Of a stretch of DNA of 64,000 nt, positions 1 through 9,159 are shown in pieces. How positions within the stretch are numbered: position 1 is the first letter of the stretch; each line of letters begins with the position of its first letter. Made by a program: the position numbers and the translations under genes. Below the pieces are notes generated by a model. The model saw only the letters and a program-made list of their open reading frames with translations. It made no database searches and was not told the DNA's origin. This DNA comes from Corynebacterium amycolatum (GTDB taxonomy: Bacteria; Actinomycetota; Actinomycetes; Mycobacteriales; Mycobacteriaceae): assembly GCF_016889425.1 (NCBI RefSeq), contig NZ_CP069513.1:2108001-2172000 (forward strand), read 5' to 3'.

Positions 1-161
1 CCGGCACTGATGAGCAGGGCAATCACGATAATGATTGGAATCTCGATGTACCACGGAGTGTGCTTTTCAGGCTCCTCGCCAAGTTTCCGGAAGCCTTTCA
101 AGCCATCAGTACGGTCTTCTTTTTGGCCGTCAGCCTGTTCGCGCGAATCGTCGTCGGTCAT
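1..161 (-). CDS. lepB: Signal peptidase I, N-terminal part (gene runs off the window)
   Basis: Only the first 53 or so codons are inside the window, starting at the ATG at 161. The visible protein has a charged, hydrophilic N-terminus (MTDDDSREQADGQ...) followed by TPWYIEIPIIIVIALLIS, a membrane anchor of the kind that opens signal peptidase I. The catalytic serine and lysine boxes lie outside the window. Placement directly downstream of rplS is the usual place for lepB in Corynebacteriales, and this is the main reason for the name. Known role of the family: removal of signal peptides from exported proteins at the outer face of the membrane. A terminator-like hairpin lies between rplS and this gene, so it may have its own promoter. 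Confidence 0.75.
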   Translation of the reverse strand, partial: MTDDDSREQADGQKEDRTDGLKGFRKLGEEPEKHTPWYIEIPIIIVIALLISA

Positions 162-182
162 GGAAAAAGACTATACGCGATA

Positions 183-219
183 GAAAAATCCCCACCGAGC
201 TCAACACTCGATGGGGATT
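183..219 (-). terminator. Rho-independent terminator after rplS
   Basis: A 13-bp inverted repeat (187-199 with 207-219, AATCCCCA core, one wobble pair) is followed on the minus strand by a run of five T at 183-187. It lies 17 bases past the rplS stop codon and before lepB. Confidence 0.8.
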
Positions 220-235
220 ATTTTGCGCCAAAAGA

Positions 236-577
236 CTAGCGGCGCTCCTTGATGCGTGCAGCCTTACCGCGCAGGTTGCGCAGGTAGTACAGCTTCGCAC
301 GGCGAACGTCGCCCTTGAAGACAACGCGAATCTCATCGATATTCGGGGAGTGCACCGGGAAGGTACGCTCAACGCCGATACCGAAGGACATCTTGCGGAC
401 GGTGAAGGTCTCACGGATGCCGCCGCCCTGGCGACGGATAACGACGCCCTTGAAGACCTGAATACGCTCGGTCTTACCTTCAACAATCTTTACGTCGACC
501 TCGACGGTGTCACCAGCGCGGAACTCCGGAATGTCGTCGCGCAGGTATGCTGCATCAACCTTGTCAAGAATGTTCAT
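236..577 (-). CDS. rplS: 50S ribosomal protein L19
   Basis: This 113-residue protein matches L19 in length and sequence: [16 protein letters not shown] near residue 20, [19 protein letters not shown] around 45-63 and the ending [17 protein letters not shown]19 sits at the interface of the 30S and 50S subunits. The ATG at 577 is preceded by AAGGA about 10 bases upstream. The transcript appears to end at the hairpin at 183-219. The 139 bases upstream hold no gene; the next gene upstream (HNH endonuclease, same strand) ends at 717, so a promoter for rplS is expected at 580-716, but no motif was convincing enough to annotate. Confidence 0.97.
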   Translation of the reverse strand: MNILDKVDAAYLRDDIPEFRAGDTVEVDVKIVEGKTERIQVFKGVVIRRQGGGIRETFTVRKMSFGIGVERTFPVHSPNIDEIRVVFKGDVRRAKLYYLRNLRGKAARIKERR

Positions 578-716
578 GGAAACTTATTCCTTTACTTTTT
601 GCATAGACAGAGGACCCTGGCGGCGCTTTCCCACAGAGGGACGCTCGGCCGGTTCATGCCCGAAACAGGTAAAGCTGCCTATAAAGACAACCTGGAAATT
701 ATTACACACCCCCTGG

Positions 717-2120
717 TCAGAAACCAAACTCATCCATGCTCGGCGGGTCTTGCGGGTTGGGTGAATCAGTGTCGGGCGAGTCAGTGTCGGGCGAGTCAGT
801 GTCTTCGCCCTTGCGTGCTTCCTCGACCAATTTCTGTGATTGCTCAATCAGCTCTTGGCGGTACTGGTTATATTCTTCCAGTGCCTGCGTCATCCGCAGA
901 CCGCGCTTGTCAAAGGTGTAGCGCCCATGTCCGGCGAGCGGCCCATCTTCCATGCTCACCGTCTTTTTGCCCGTGCTTGACGACGTCCAAAGTTCCACAC
1001 CATCTCGATCCCGTGCAACATTCCACAGCCCAGCCGTTTTCATGTTGTGGTGTCGGCGACAGAGGCAGTGGAGGTTAGGAGTTTCTGTTGCCCCACCCTC
1101 GGCTGGGTTTTCCTTGTTGTAGGGCTCGATATGGTCAATGTCGCAGAATTCCGCTGGGACATCGCAGCCGGGGAAGCGGCATGTCCCGTCAAGGCCTTGG
1201 ATGTACGCCCGCTGACTTTCGGTTGGGGTGTAGCCCTCCGCAGATTCGTCGGCAAGCAAGCGGATATGCGTAACCTTGTCAATCCACGCCTGCGTTGCCA
1301 ACTGCGAAATCCACCCCACACCACCAAGCCAAGCCGTGCGCGGGCGTTCCTCGGTGGCGGGACAGTACAGGTTGAGAACGACCTTCGCCTCCGCGGTGCC
1401 ACGGATGAGATGCGTTAGAGCTTCGACACGGGTACAGCCCGCCGAGGTTGAGATAGCTTGGAGAGTGGTCTTGAATTCGAGAGCGCGGGTCTTTTCCAGC
1501 TCCATGAAAACTTCCGCGAAGTTGTCGCCTTCTTCAAAACCGATGCTCTCCCCCACTATCTCGCGCTCACCGGCGGGAAGTAGCGGGTCAACGTCCCCCG
1601 GAAGATTTTTCGGACGCAGCTGGGGTTCAATTTGCTCGATTACCTGTTGCAAGAACTTGTGCAGACTACGAATTCCTCGGAGAACTTCACCTTGTCTGCG
1701 AGGAATAACAAAGCGCGCAATCTCTTCCTCTACGACCTCGCGCACCTCTGGGTTTTGCAGCGGCGCCGTTGCGCGGGCGATGGTGAGCAGATGCCGAAAA
1801 GGCAAGTGAGCACGAGCCTTGACGAAAGCACCCAGGCGAGGCATGAGGGCTAGCTGGATGCCGACCTCCACATACTCCAACGCTTTACCGCGGGCAATCC
1901 CCAGCTCAGGTGCAATCTCAGCAATGTAGGCATCCACATCTATTTCAAGCGACTGAGGCGCACAGCTCAAAGAAATATCCAGCTCTAGGCGATTGCGTTG
2001 AATCCCCGCTACGGCCAACGGATTAGTGGATGCCTCATGGAAAAACTGCGGCGCTTCAGGCAGCAAAGCCGCTTCGTACACATCGGACGGTCGGTTGGCT
2101 GGACTAATTTGATTAGACAT
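717..2120 (-). CDS. DUF222 / 13E12-family HNH endonuclease domain protein
   Basis: The 467-residue protein has the two-part layout of the actinobacterial DUF222 family: a long helical N-terminal region (about 40-290) and a C-terminal HNH nuclease motif (about 325-385). The HNH part is visible as CRFPGCDVPAEFCDIDHIEP, then NLHCLCRRHHNMKT: two zinc-knuckle cysteines, the DIDH histidine and the terminal RRHH. The family is common in mycobacteria and corynebacteria, often in several diverged copies, and its biological role is not settled. The start ATG at 2120 has GGGGGAAC just upstream. The last 30 residues hold three copies of DTDSP from a 15-bp tandem repeat. The gene sits between rplS and tex, not in a conserved operon, and looks like an accessory gene in a conserved neighbourhood. 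Confidence 0.85.
   Translation of the reverse strand: MSNQISPANRPSDVYEAALLPEAPQFFHEASTNPLAVAGIQRNRLELDISLSCAPQSLEIDVDAYIAEIAPELGIARGKALEYVEVGIQLALMPRLGAFVKARAHLPFRHLLTIARATAPLQNPEVREVVEEEIARFVIPRRQGEVLRGIRSLHKFLQQVIEQIEPQLRPKNLPGDVDPLLPAGEREIVGESIGFEEGDNFAEVFMELEKTRALEFKTTLQAISTSAGCTRVEALTHLIRGTAEAKVVLNLYCPATEERPRTAWLGGVGWISQLATQAWIDKVTHIRLLADESAEGYTPTESQRAYIQGLDGTCRFPGCDVPAEFCDIDHIEPYNKENPAEGGATETPNLHCLCRRHHNMKTAGLWNVARDRDGVELWTSSSTGKKTVSMEDGPLAGHGRYTFDKRGLRMTQALEEYNQYRQELIEQSQKLVEEARKGEDTDSPDTDSPDTDSPNPQDPPSMDEFGF
766..803 (-). repeat. 15-bp in-frame tandem repeat in the HNH protein tail
   Basis: Two perfect 15-bp copies (766-780 and 781-795) and a partial third encode repeated Asp-Thr-Asp-Ser-Pro units. 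The period is a multiple of three, so copy-number change would lengthen the tail without a frameshift. Confidence 0.85.
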
Positions 2121-2347
2121 TGTTCCCCCAAAAGCCCCAACACCGAGAAAACATGCTCAAACACTTCATGTTCTTGCTACCCCTATTTTAGCACTCCCGT
2201 TCGATTACGCAACCCTTTTTTGACAACTTTTATCGCACTTCTTTTCGGCCTTATTGTTCGAGGCGAACCATGCATTACCAAGGCGCACGAGCAACGTGCA
2301 TCACCAACGTGCAATACCGCCCCACCTCAACTGCTAAAATTGTCTCC

Positions 2348-3328
2348 ATGCCGCAGATTCCACGCTTTGACCCCTGGATTGTTCGAGGAACAATCATCGC
2401 CCCGTGTGTACTGGCCATTGCACAGCTTCTGTGGGTGATTGCTATTTCCGAGCGACTACCGGAACAAATAGCAACGCATTGGAGCGGTAACGACGCTCCC
2501 GACGGTTTCATGCCGCCAATTCAAAGCACCTTGATTACGGCCATCATCGTCATCGCATGTGCACAGATCGGTTGGCTCGGTGCCAAGACCAGTACGCCGC
2601 TTGTCGTACGCAAGCCAATTGCAATAACCAATCTCGCCCTCTGCGGCTTCTTAATCGGTGTTGAATTCGCGATTATCATCCCGCAAATCGGCACGACGGA
2701 CCCTATGACCGCCCGAATCGGCTGGTTTTATGCAATCGCCGGTGTCGTCATCGGTCTAGCAGCTGCCCTGTTCGTGGCGCGCCGCCTCAAGGACTACTCT
2801 TCGCTTACCGACGCCACGGTCACCGAACCTGCATCGCCAGAGTTGCCCCATCGAGAAGGAGACCCGACTCCCATCGATGTCAGCGTGACTATCTCTAATG
2901 GCGTCAAGGCTGCCCTCGCAGTCTGGTGCACAGTGTCTATAGTGCTCGCAATATTCCTTCCGATCCTTGGCATCATTTTTCTCCTGTGCACGCCGCTATT
3001 CCTCATTGCATATGAGACCGGCATGACACTAGATACCGACCCAAAGACAGATTCCATCACTATTTTTAACGGTTGCGGACCATTGAAGATGAAGCACCGC
3101 ATCGAGCTTCGAACCGTTAAGTACGCGGCACCGGCGAAATATAACTGGGCCGACGGTGGCGGTATTGGGCTTCGACTTGGCAATGATGGCCGCATCACCG
3201 TGGCGGCACGGTCAGGCGAGGCAGTCAAGATTGAGACCTCAGGGTCCGATTACACCATCGTCGTACCGGATGGAATGGCTGCGACTGTCGCGGGAGAGAT
3301 CAACAGCCGCATCGACGCTATGCGCTAA
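2348..3328 (+). CDS. DUF1648 (SdpI-like) membrane protein
   Basis: From the ATG at 2348 the protein has 326 residues. An N-terminal DUF1648 signature (LPEQIATHWSGNDAPDGF, about residues 35-52) lies between the first two membrane helices. Further hydrophobic segments lie near residues 10-30, 60-80, 92-115, 125-145 and a long pair at about 185-225. The final 100 residues look soluble and beta-rich. DUF1648 is found in SdpI-type proteins, which in Bacillus give immunity to a secreted killing peptide, but most actinobacterial members have no known function, and the C-terminal half here is not SdpI. The open frame extends upstream to 2270, but that extension reads as non-membrane and non-conserved, so the later start is preferred. 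No nearby gene suggests a role. Confidence 0.6.
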   Translation: MPQIPRFDPWIVRGTIIAPCVLAIAQLLWVIAISERLPEQIATHWSGNDAPDGFMPPIQSTLITAIIVIACAQIGWLGAKTSTPLVVRKPIAITNLALCGFLIGVEFAIIIPQIGTTDPMTARIGWFYAIAGVVIGLAAALFVARRLKDYSSLTDATVTEPASPELPHREGDPTPIDVSVTISNGVKAALAVWCTVSIVLAIFLPILGIIFLLCTPLFLIAYETGMTLDTDPKTDSITIFNGCGPLKMKHRIELRTVKYAAPAKYNWADGGGIGLRLGNDGRITVAARSGEAVKIETSGSDYTIVVPDGMAATVAGEINSRIDAMR

Positions 3329-3354
3329 TAGGCTATGCGCTAACAGCTCAAGCG

Positions 3355-3361
<7 letters not shown>
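3317..3361. repeat. Three 15-bp tandem units across two convergent stop codons
   Basis: Units lie at 3317-3331, 3332-3346 and 3347-3361 (consensus GCTATGCGCTAAtAG; units 1 and 2 differ at one base, unit 3 at several). The stop of the DUF1648 gene is in unit 1, the same in-frame stop recurs in units 2 and 3, and the tex stop on the other strand lies in unit 3. Confidence 0.85.
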
Positions 3362-5673
<2,312 letters not shown>

Positions 5674-5755
5674 CCGGGCAACTTTACTATCGTGGAAGTA
5701 CCAATTGGCGAACGCCCCACAGAAGGCTCGCAGTTAACACCGGAAAAGGAGCCCC

Positions 5756-6250
5756 ATGAAGCAGAAACTCTGTGCCGAATACCTGCGCATTTCCGATGAG
5801 GAGGCAGCACGGTTAGTTGAGGTCGCAGCACCTGCGGCGACCAGCGACGGCGGCACGGCGGGGCTTGTTAACGACGGCGCGGAGAAGATTATCCTGCAGC
5901 ACTTCGTCGACGTTCCGGACGAAGATGCCCTGGACATCGACACCGACTGGGAGTCCCTGCTTCGCACGTTGACCGGTAATCCCATCGACGGCCAGGCGCT
6001 CGGCGACCCGCTGGCGGAGGCCATCCTCGGCGCCGACCGCGTCTGCCGCAAGCCGCTGTCCGCGGTCATCCGCGCCGATCGCGTCGGCGACGTGCACCAG
6101 ACGCTGGCAAGCATCGACTTAGACGCCCGTATCACGGACAATGGTTCGCTTATCGACGAAGCCACTGCGACGCAGCGCTACCGCGAACTCTTAGCTTTCT
6201 ATGAGGAGACTAAAGCAGCGCGTAGCGCCGTGCTCGTGGCCATCTCCTAA
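5756..6250 (+). CDS. DUF1877 (YfbM-like) family protein
   Basis: The 164-residue cytosolic protein resembles Escherichia coli YfbM: the segment LDIDTDWESLLRTLTG followed by GDPLAEAILGAD (about residues 60-95) matches the YfbM core, and the end (RYRELLAFYEETKAARSAVLVAIS) matches its C-terminal helix and strand. YfbM has no established function. The start ATG has AAGGAG four bases upstream, a strong site. The gene is divergent from tex (82 bases between starts), and its last 41 bases overlap the 3' end of the convergent PAP2 gene. Confidence 0.8.
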   Translation: MKQKLCAEYLRISDEEAARLVEVAAPAATSDGGTAGLVNDGAEKIILQHFVDVPDEDALDIDTDWESLLRTLTGNPIDGQALGDPLAEAILGADRVCRKPLSAVIRADRVGDVHQTLASIDLDARITDNGSLIDEATATQRYRELLAFYEETKAARSAVLVAIS

Positions 6251-6857
6251 GAACCAACAACGCAACTGCCAAGCCGATAACTCCGGCGATAAGTCCGCCG
6301 ATAACATCGGTGAGCCAGTGCGCCCCGACCCACACGCGTGATAGTGCCACGGCACCGATAAGCGCGACGATGGCCAGGTCAAGCAGCTTGCGGGCTGTGC
6401 GCCGCAATACGGGGATGGCAAGCTGCATCGCGGCCATGCCGCTGGAGGTAACCGCTGCCACATGTGCAGAAGGAAACGCTGCATCGTGCAGGTTGACCAG
6501 CGAGAACTCCTCGCCCGGTCGGTCGCGGTCCAAAAACCACTTCATGGCATAAGTCACCGCAATCGACGAACCGAATGACGCTGGCAGTAGCAACGCCCAC
6601 GCACGGAAGCGGAACCACAGGAGTGCCGCAGCAACAAGCGTGACCGGCGCGACGTAAATCGGCCGGATAATCTCGCTCAAAGTCAGCATCAAACTATCGA
6701 CGCGGCCATTCCGTGCCCCATGCAGGTCACTGACCCAGCCTGCAAACGACTGATCTACGCTCCCCGCCAGCTGCGTTTGAGTGAACCACGCCAGTGCCCC
6801 TAGGACAGCTAACCAACCAATGACGTGCCGGGGTCGCGCAATTCGAACACGTGCCAC
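6210..6857 (-). CDS. PAP2-family membrane phosphatase
   Basis: This 215-residue membrane protein carries the three PAP2 phosphatase motifs: KWFLDRDRP (about 105-113), PSAH (about 129-132) and SRVWVGAHWLTDV (about 168-180). The conserved histidines in motifs two and three are the catalytic pair in the family. Five or six hydrophobic helices surround them. Family members remove phosphate from lipid phosphates such as phosphatidate or undecaprenyl diphosphate; which one applies here cannot be told. The start is a GTG that overlaps the trmD stop by one base (TAGTG), so it is likely translated from the rimM-trmD transcript. Confidence 0.88.
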   Translation of the reverse strand: MARVRIARPRHVIGWLAVLGALAWFTQTQLAGSVDQSFAGWVSDLHGARNGRVDSLMLTLSEIIRPIYVAPVTLVAAALLWFRFRAWALLLPASFGSSIAVTYAMKWFLDRDRPGEEFSLVNLHDAAFPSAHVAAVTSSGMAAMQLAIPVLRRTARKLLDLAIVALIGAVALSRVWVGAHWLTDVIGGLIAGVIGLAVALLVLRRWPRARRYALL

Positions 6858-7744
6858 TAGCAGTTCTCCTCGGTTACTTCCCCAATGACCTCTTGAATTA
6901 TTTCCTGGTCACGGACGCTGAGGTCGACGTCGGCAAGCAAATCCGGACGACGTTCGGCCGTACGAATGAGTGACTGATCGCGCCGCCAACGGTCCACCAG
7001 CGCGTGATTGCCGCTGAGGAGAACGTCCGGCACTTCTAGTCCACGCCACTCGCGCGGCTTTGTGTAGGACGGCCCTTCGAGCAGACCGTCAGAGAAAGAG
7101 TCCTCCTCGTGGCTCTTGCGGTTGCCCAACACACCTGGGATTAACCGCACGACGGACTCCGCAATCACCAGCACCGCCACCTCCCCGCCGATCAGCACAT
7201 AGTCCCCAATAGAGACCTCACGCACGCGATAACGATTAGCGGCATCATCAATAACGCGCTGGTCAATGCCCTCGTAGCGCCCGCACGCGAACACAATGTG
7301 CTCCTCGTGTGAGAACTCCTGCGCCATCTGCTGCGTAAACGGCTCGCCCGCCGGGGTCGGGACAATCAGCAGGGGCTTCGCTGAATCTTCTTCACTTAAC
7401 GACGGCACTTCCGCTGCAGCATAGGAAGATTCCTCGGCCAGACCCAGTTTCTGATCATGGCGGACATTGTCCGAATGCGGCACAGCGGATGTCAACGACT
7501 GCTCCACTTTCAGCGTCGCGATCTCGTCGAGGGCGGGACCCCAGACATCCGGCTTCATAACCATGCCGGGGCCACCGCCGTAGGGCGAGTCATCCACGGC
7601 TTGGTGTACACCTGGCGCCCAGTCGCGCAGGTTGTGCACTCCGACGCTCAAAATGCCCTGTTCGATTGCCTTGCCCAGCAGCGCATGACGCAGTGGCTCG
7701 AGGTACTCCGGGAAGATTGTGACTACATCGAGACGTAAGCTCAC
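6857..7744 (-). CDS. trmD: tRNA (guanine-N1-)-methyltransferase
   Basis: The protein methylates G37 next to the anticodon of tRNAs that read CNN codons, which prevents +1 frameshifting. It shows the TrmD signatures: LDVVTIFPEYLEPL at the N-terminus, DDSPYGGGPGMVMKP (about 51-65), LLIVPTPAGEPFTQ (about 125-138), the trefoil-knot SAM site ACGRYEGIDQRV (about 155-166) and IGDYVLIGGE. The length of 295 residues is greater than usual (around 230-275) because of an inserted acidic and serine-rich stretch at about 77-123, just before the LLIVPTPAG strand. The start is GTG, overlapping the rimM stop by four bases (GTGA). Confidence 0.95.
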   Translation of the reverse strand: MSLRLDVVTIFPEYLEPLRHALLGKAIEQGILSVGVHNLRDWAPGVHQAVDDSPYGGGPGMVMKPDVWGPALDEIATLKVEQSLTSAVPHSDNVRHDQKLGLAEESSYAAAEVPSLSEEDSAKPLLIVPTPAGEPFTQQMAQEFSHEEHIVFACGRYEGIDQRVIDDAANRYRVREVSIGDYVLIGGEVAVLVIAESVVRLIPGVLGNRKSHEEDSFSDGLLEGPSYTKPREWRGLEVPDVLLSGNHALVDRWRRDQSLIRTAERRPDLLADVDLSVRDQEIIQEVIGEVTEENC

Positions 7745-8250
7745 AGCTCCAACAGTCCTTCCGGCGGCGTGATGGTGACGGTTGAGTTCTCAAGGTCTAC
7801 TTCCGGAACGATTTCCTCTACCAGAGGAATAAGTACCTCCCGGCCGCCTCCGTCAAGCGTGACTTCAAGGAGACGGTGAGCGGGAGCACGGACGATAGAA
7901 GTGACCTCGCCGATATCGGTGCCGTTGCGGACAACGCGCAGGCCTTCGAGTTCAAAGTCATAAAAACCCTCGTCTTCGAAGACGGGTTCGGCATAAAACT
8001 TCATGCCCCGATAACGCTCGGCCTCATTGCGGCCCGGAATCTCCTCGAAGCGAACCAGCAGACGGCCCTGGTGCGGACGCGCCGTTTTCACAGTCAGCTG
8101 TTCTTCACGGCCCGCCTGTACACCCAACAGCGTGGTTCCGACTGCGAAACGCCCTTCCGGGTCATCCGTTGTTGCATCAACGACGACTTCCCCGCGCACA
8201 CCGTGGGGCTTAATCACTCGGCCAATAAGCACCATGTCAGCTACCGACAC
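7741..8250 (-). CDS. rimM: Ribosome maturation factor RimM
   Basis: RimM assists assembly of the head of the 30S subunit near S19. The 169-residue form starting at the GTG at 8250 is preferred: it has a GGGAG site eight bases upstream and opens with the family N-terminus (SVADMVLIGRVIKPHGVRGE). A longer open frame reaches 8319 but runs through the rpsP terminator. Two domains are visible: the N-terminal beta-barrel (about 1-90) and the C-terminal PRC barrel (about 95-165, FYDFELEGLRVV and EVLIPLVEEIVPEVDL). Operon order rpsP-rimM-trmD is the standard bacterial one, with a hairpin between the first two. Confidence 0.95.
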   Translation of the reverse strand: MSVADMVLIGRVIKPHGVRGEVVVDATTDDPEGRFAVGTTLLGVQAGREEQLTVKTARPHQGRLLVRFEEIPGRNEAERYRGMKFYAEPVFEDEGFYDFELEGLRVVRNGTDIGEVTSIVRAPAHRLLEVTLDGGGREVLIPLVEEIVPEVDLENSTVTITPPEGLLEL

Positions 8251-8299
8251 GCGCACACTCCCTCTCTTATAAAGGCTCTGTAAAACACCCGCATAAAGC

Positions 8300-8345
8300 A
8301 AAAAGGCGCCACCCAACACTTCGTCTTGAAGTATAAGGTAGCGCC
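8300..8345 (-). terminator. Hairpin terminator between rpsP and rimM
   Basis: Minus-strand arms GGCGCTACC (8337-8345) and GGTGGCGCC (8305-8313) pair with one wobble, with further pairing of ACTTC and GAAGT in the loop, and are followed by five T (8300-8304). It probably acts as a partial terminator that makes rpsP more abundant than rimM-trmD. Confidence 0.8.
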
Positions 8346-8378
8346 CGGATTAGCTAAGCGGCGTACTCAGCGTCCTTA

Positions 8379-8861
8379 TTACTCGGCGTCCTCGGAAGCC
8401 TCGGACTCAGCAGCCTCAGCCTCGGCAGCCTTTGCGGCCTCCTCAGCTTCCTTAGCAGCCTTAGCTGCTTCCTTGGCCTCGCGGCGCTTAGCGGTGATGG
8501 CCTCCGCGGACGGGCCGTTGTTGGCCTCTTCCAGAGCCTTGTTGAACAGCTCGAGCTTGGTCGGCTTCGGCTCAGCAACCTTCAGAGTGCCCTCAGCACC
8601 CTCGAGGCCCTTGAACTTCTGCCAGTCGCCGGTGACCTTCAGAAGAGCCAGAACCGGCTCGGTCGGCTGTGCACCGACGCCCAGCCAGTACTGAACGCGC
8701 TCGGAGTCAATCTTGATGATCGACGGCTCTTCCTTCGGCTGGTAGATACCCAGGTTCTCGATGACCGCACCGTTGCGGCGGGTACGAGCATCAGCAACGA
8801 CAACGCGGTATTGAGCAGTACGAATCTTACCCAGGCGCTGCAGCTTAATCTTGACTGCCAT
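8379..8861 (-). CDS. rpsP: 30S ribosomal protein S16
   Basis: The first 85 residues are standard S16 ([20 protein letters not shown]..., [29 protein letters not shown]). The total of 160 residues is nearly twice the E. coli length because of a C-terminal extension (about 90-160) rich in alanine, glutamate and lysine that should form a long charged helix; such tails are common on actinobacterial S16. The ATG at 8861 is preceded by AGAGGA. Transcription probably stops partly at the hairpin at 8300-8345. Confidence 0.97.
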   Translation of the reverse strand: MAVKIKLQRLGKIRTAQYRVVVADARTRRNGAVIENLGIYQPKEEPSIIKIDSERVQYWLGVGAQPTEPVLALLKVTGDWQKFKGLEGAEGTLKVAEPKPTKLELFNKALEEANNGPSAEAITAKRREAKEAAKAAKEAEEAAKAAEAEAAESEASEDAE

Positions 8862-8938
8862 GAGGAGTTCCTCTTTCTTCTATGTCACTGGACAATACTT
8901 ATGCATCCAAGCTCACCAGTAATTACTAACGAGGTGCC

Positions 8939-9085
8939 TTGAACCGGTTTTGCCCTTGGGATATTTACACTGCGCGTGACCACCGGGCGGCCGTGGCCGG
9001 ATCCGATGAATTCGCAGTCGTGCCTCAGCTGAGGATTCTCATTGAGGCAACTCGAGGTATGTTACCAGCAGTTTTTGGAAATTAA
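8939..9085 (+). CDS. Possible small protein of 48 residues, unrecognised
   Basis: An open frame begins at TTG (8939) with AGG about five bases upstream and stops at TAA (9083-9085). The product would read MNRFCPWDIYTARDHRAAV... with no membrane segment. It ends 74 bases before the acyltransferase gene. Against it: the TTG start, the short length, and no recognised family. In its favour: no in-frame stop and coding-like base composition in an otherwise AT-richer gap. A 12-bp perfect palindrome (CCTCAGCTGAGG, 9023-9034) lies inside, so the region may be regulatory instead. Confidence 0.2.
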   Translation: MNRFCPWDIYTARDHRAAVAGSDEFAVVPQLRILIEATRGMLPAVFGN

Positions 9086-9159
9086 CAAAACTGCGCACTC
9101 GAAACTCTGCATACCCACTAAAGCTGAACGTCGTTGACAGTGCGGTAACGTAACATTCT

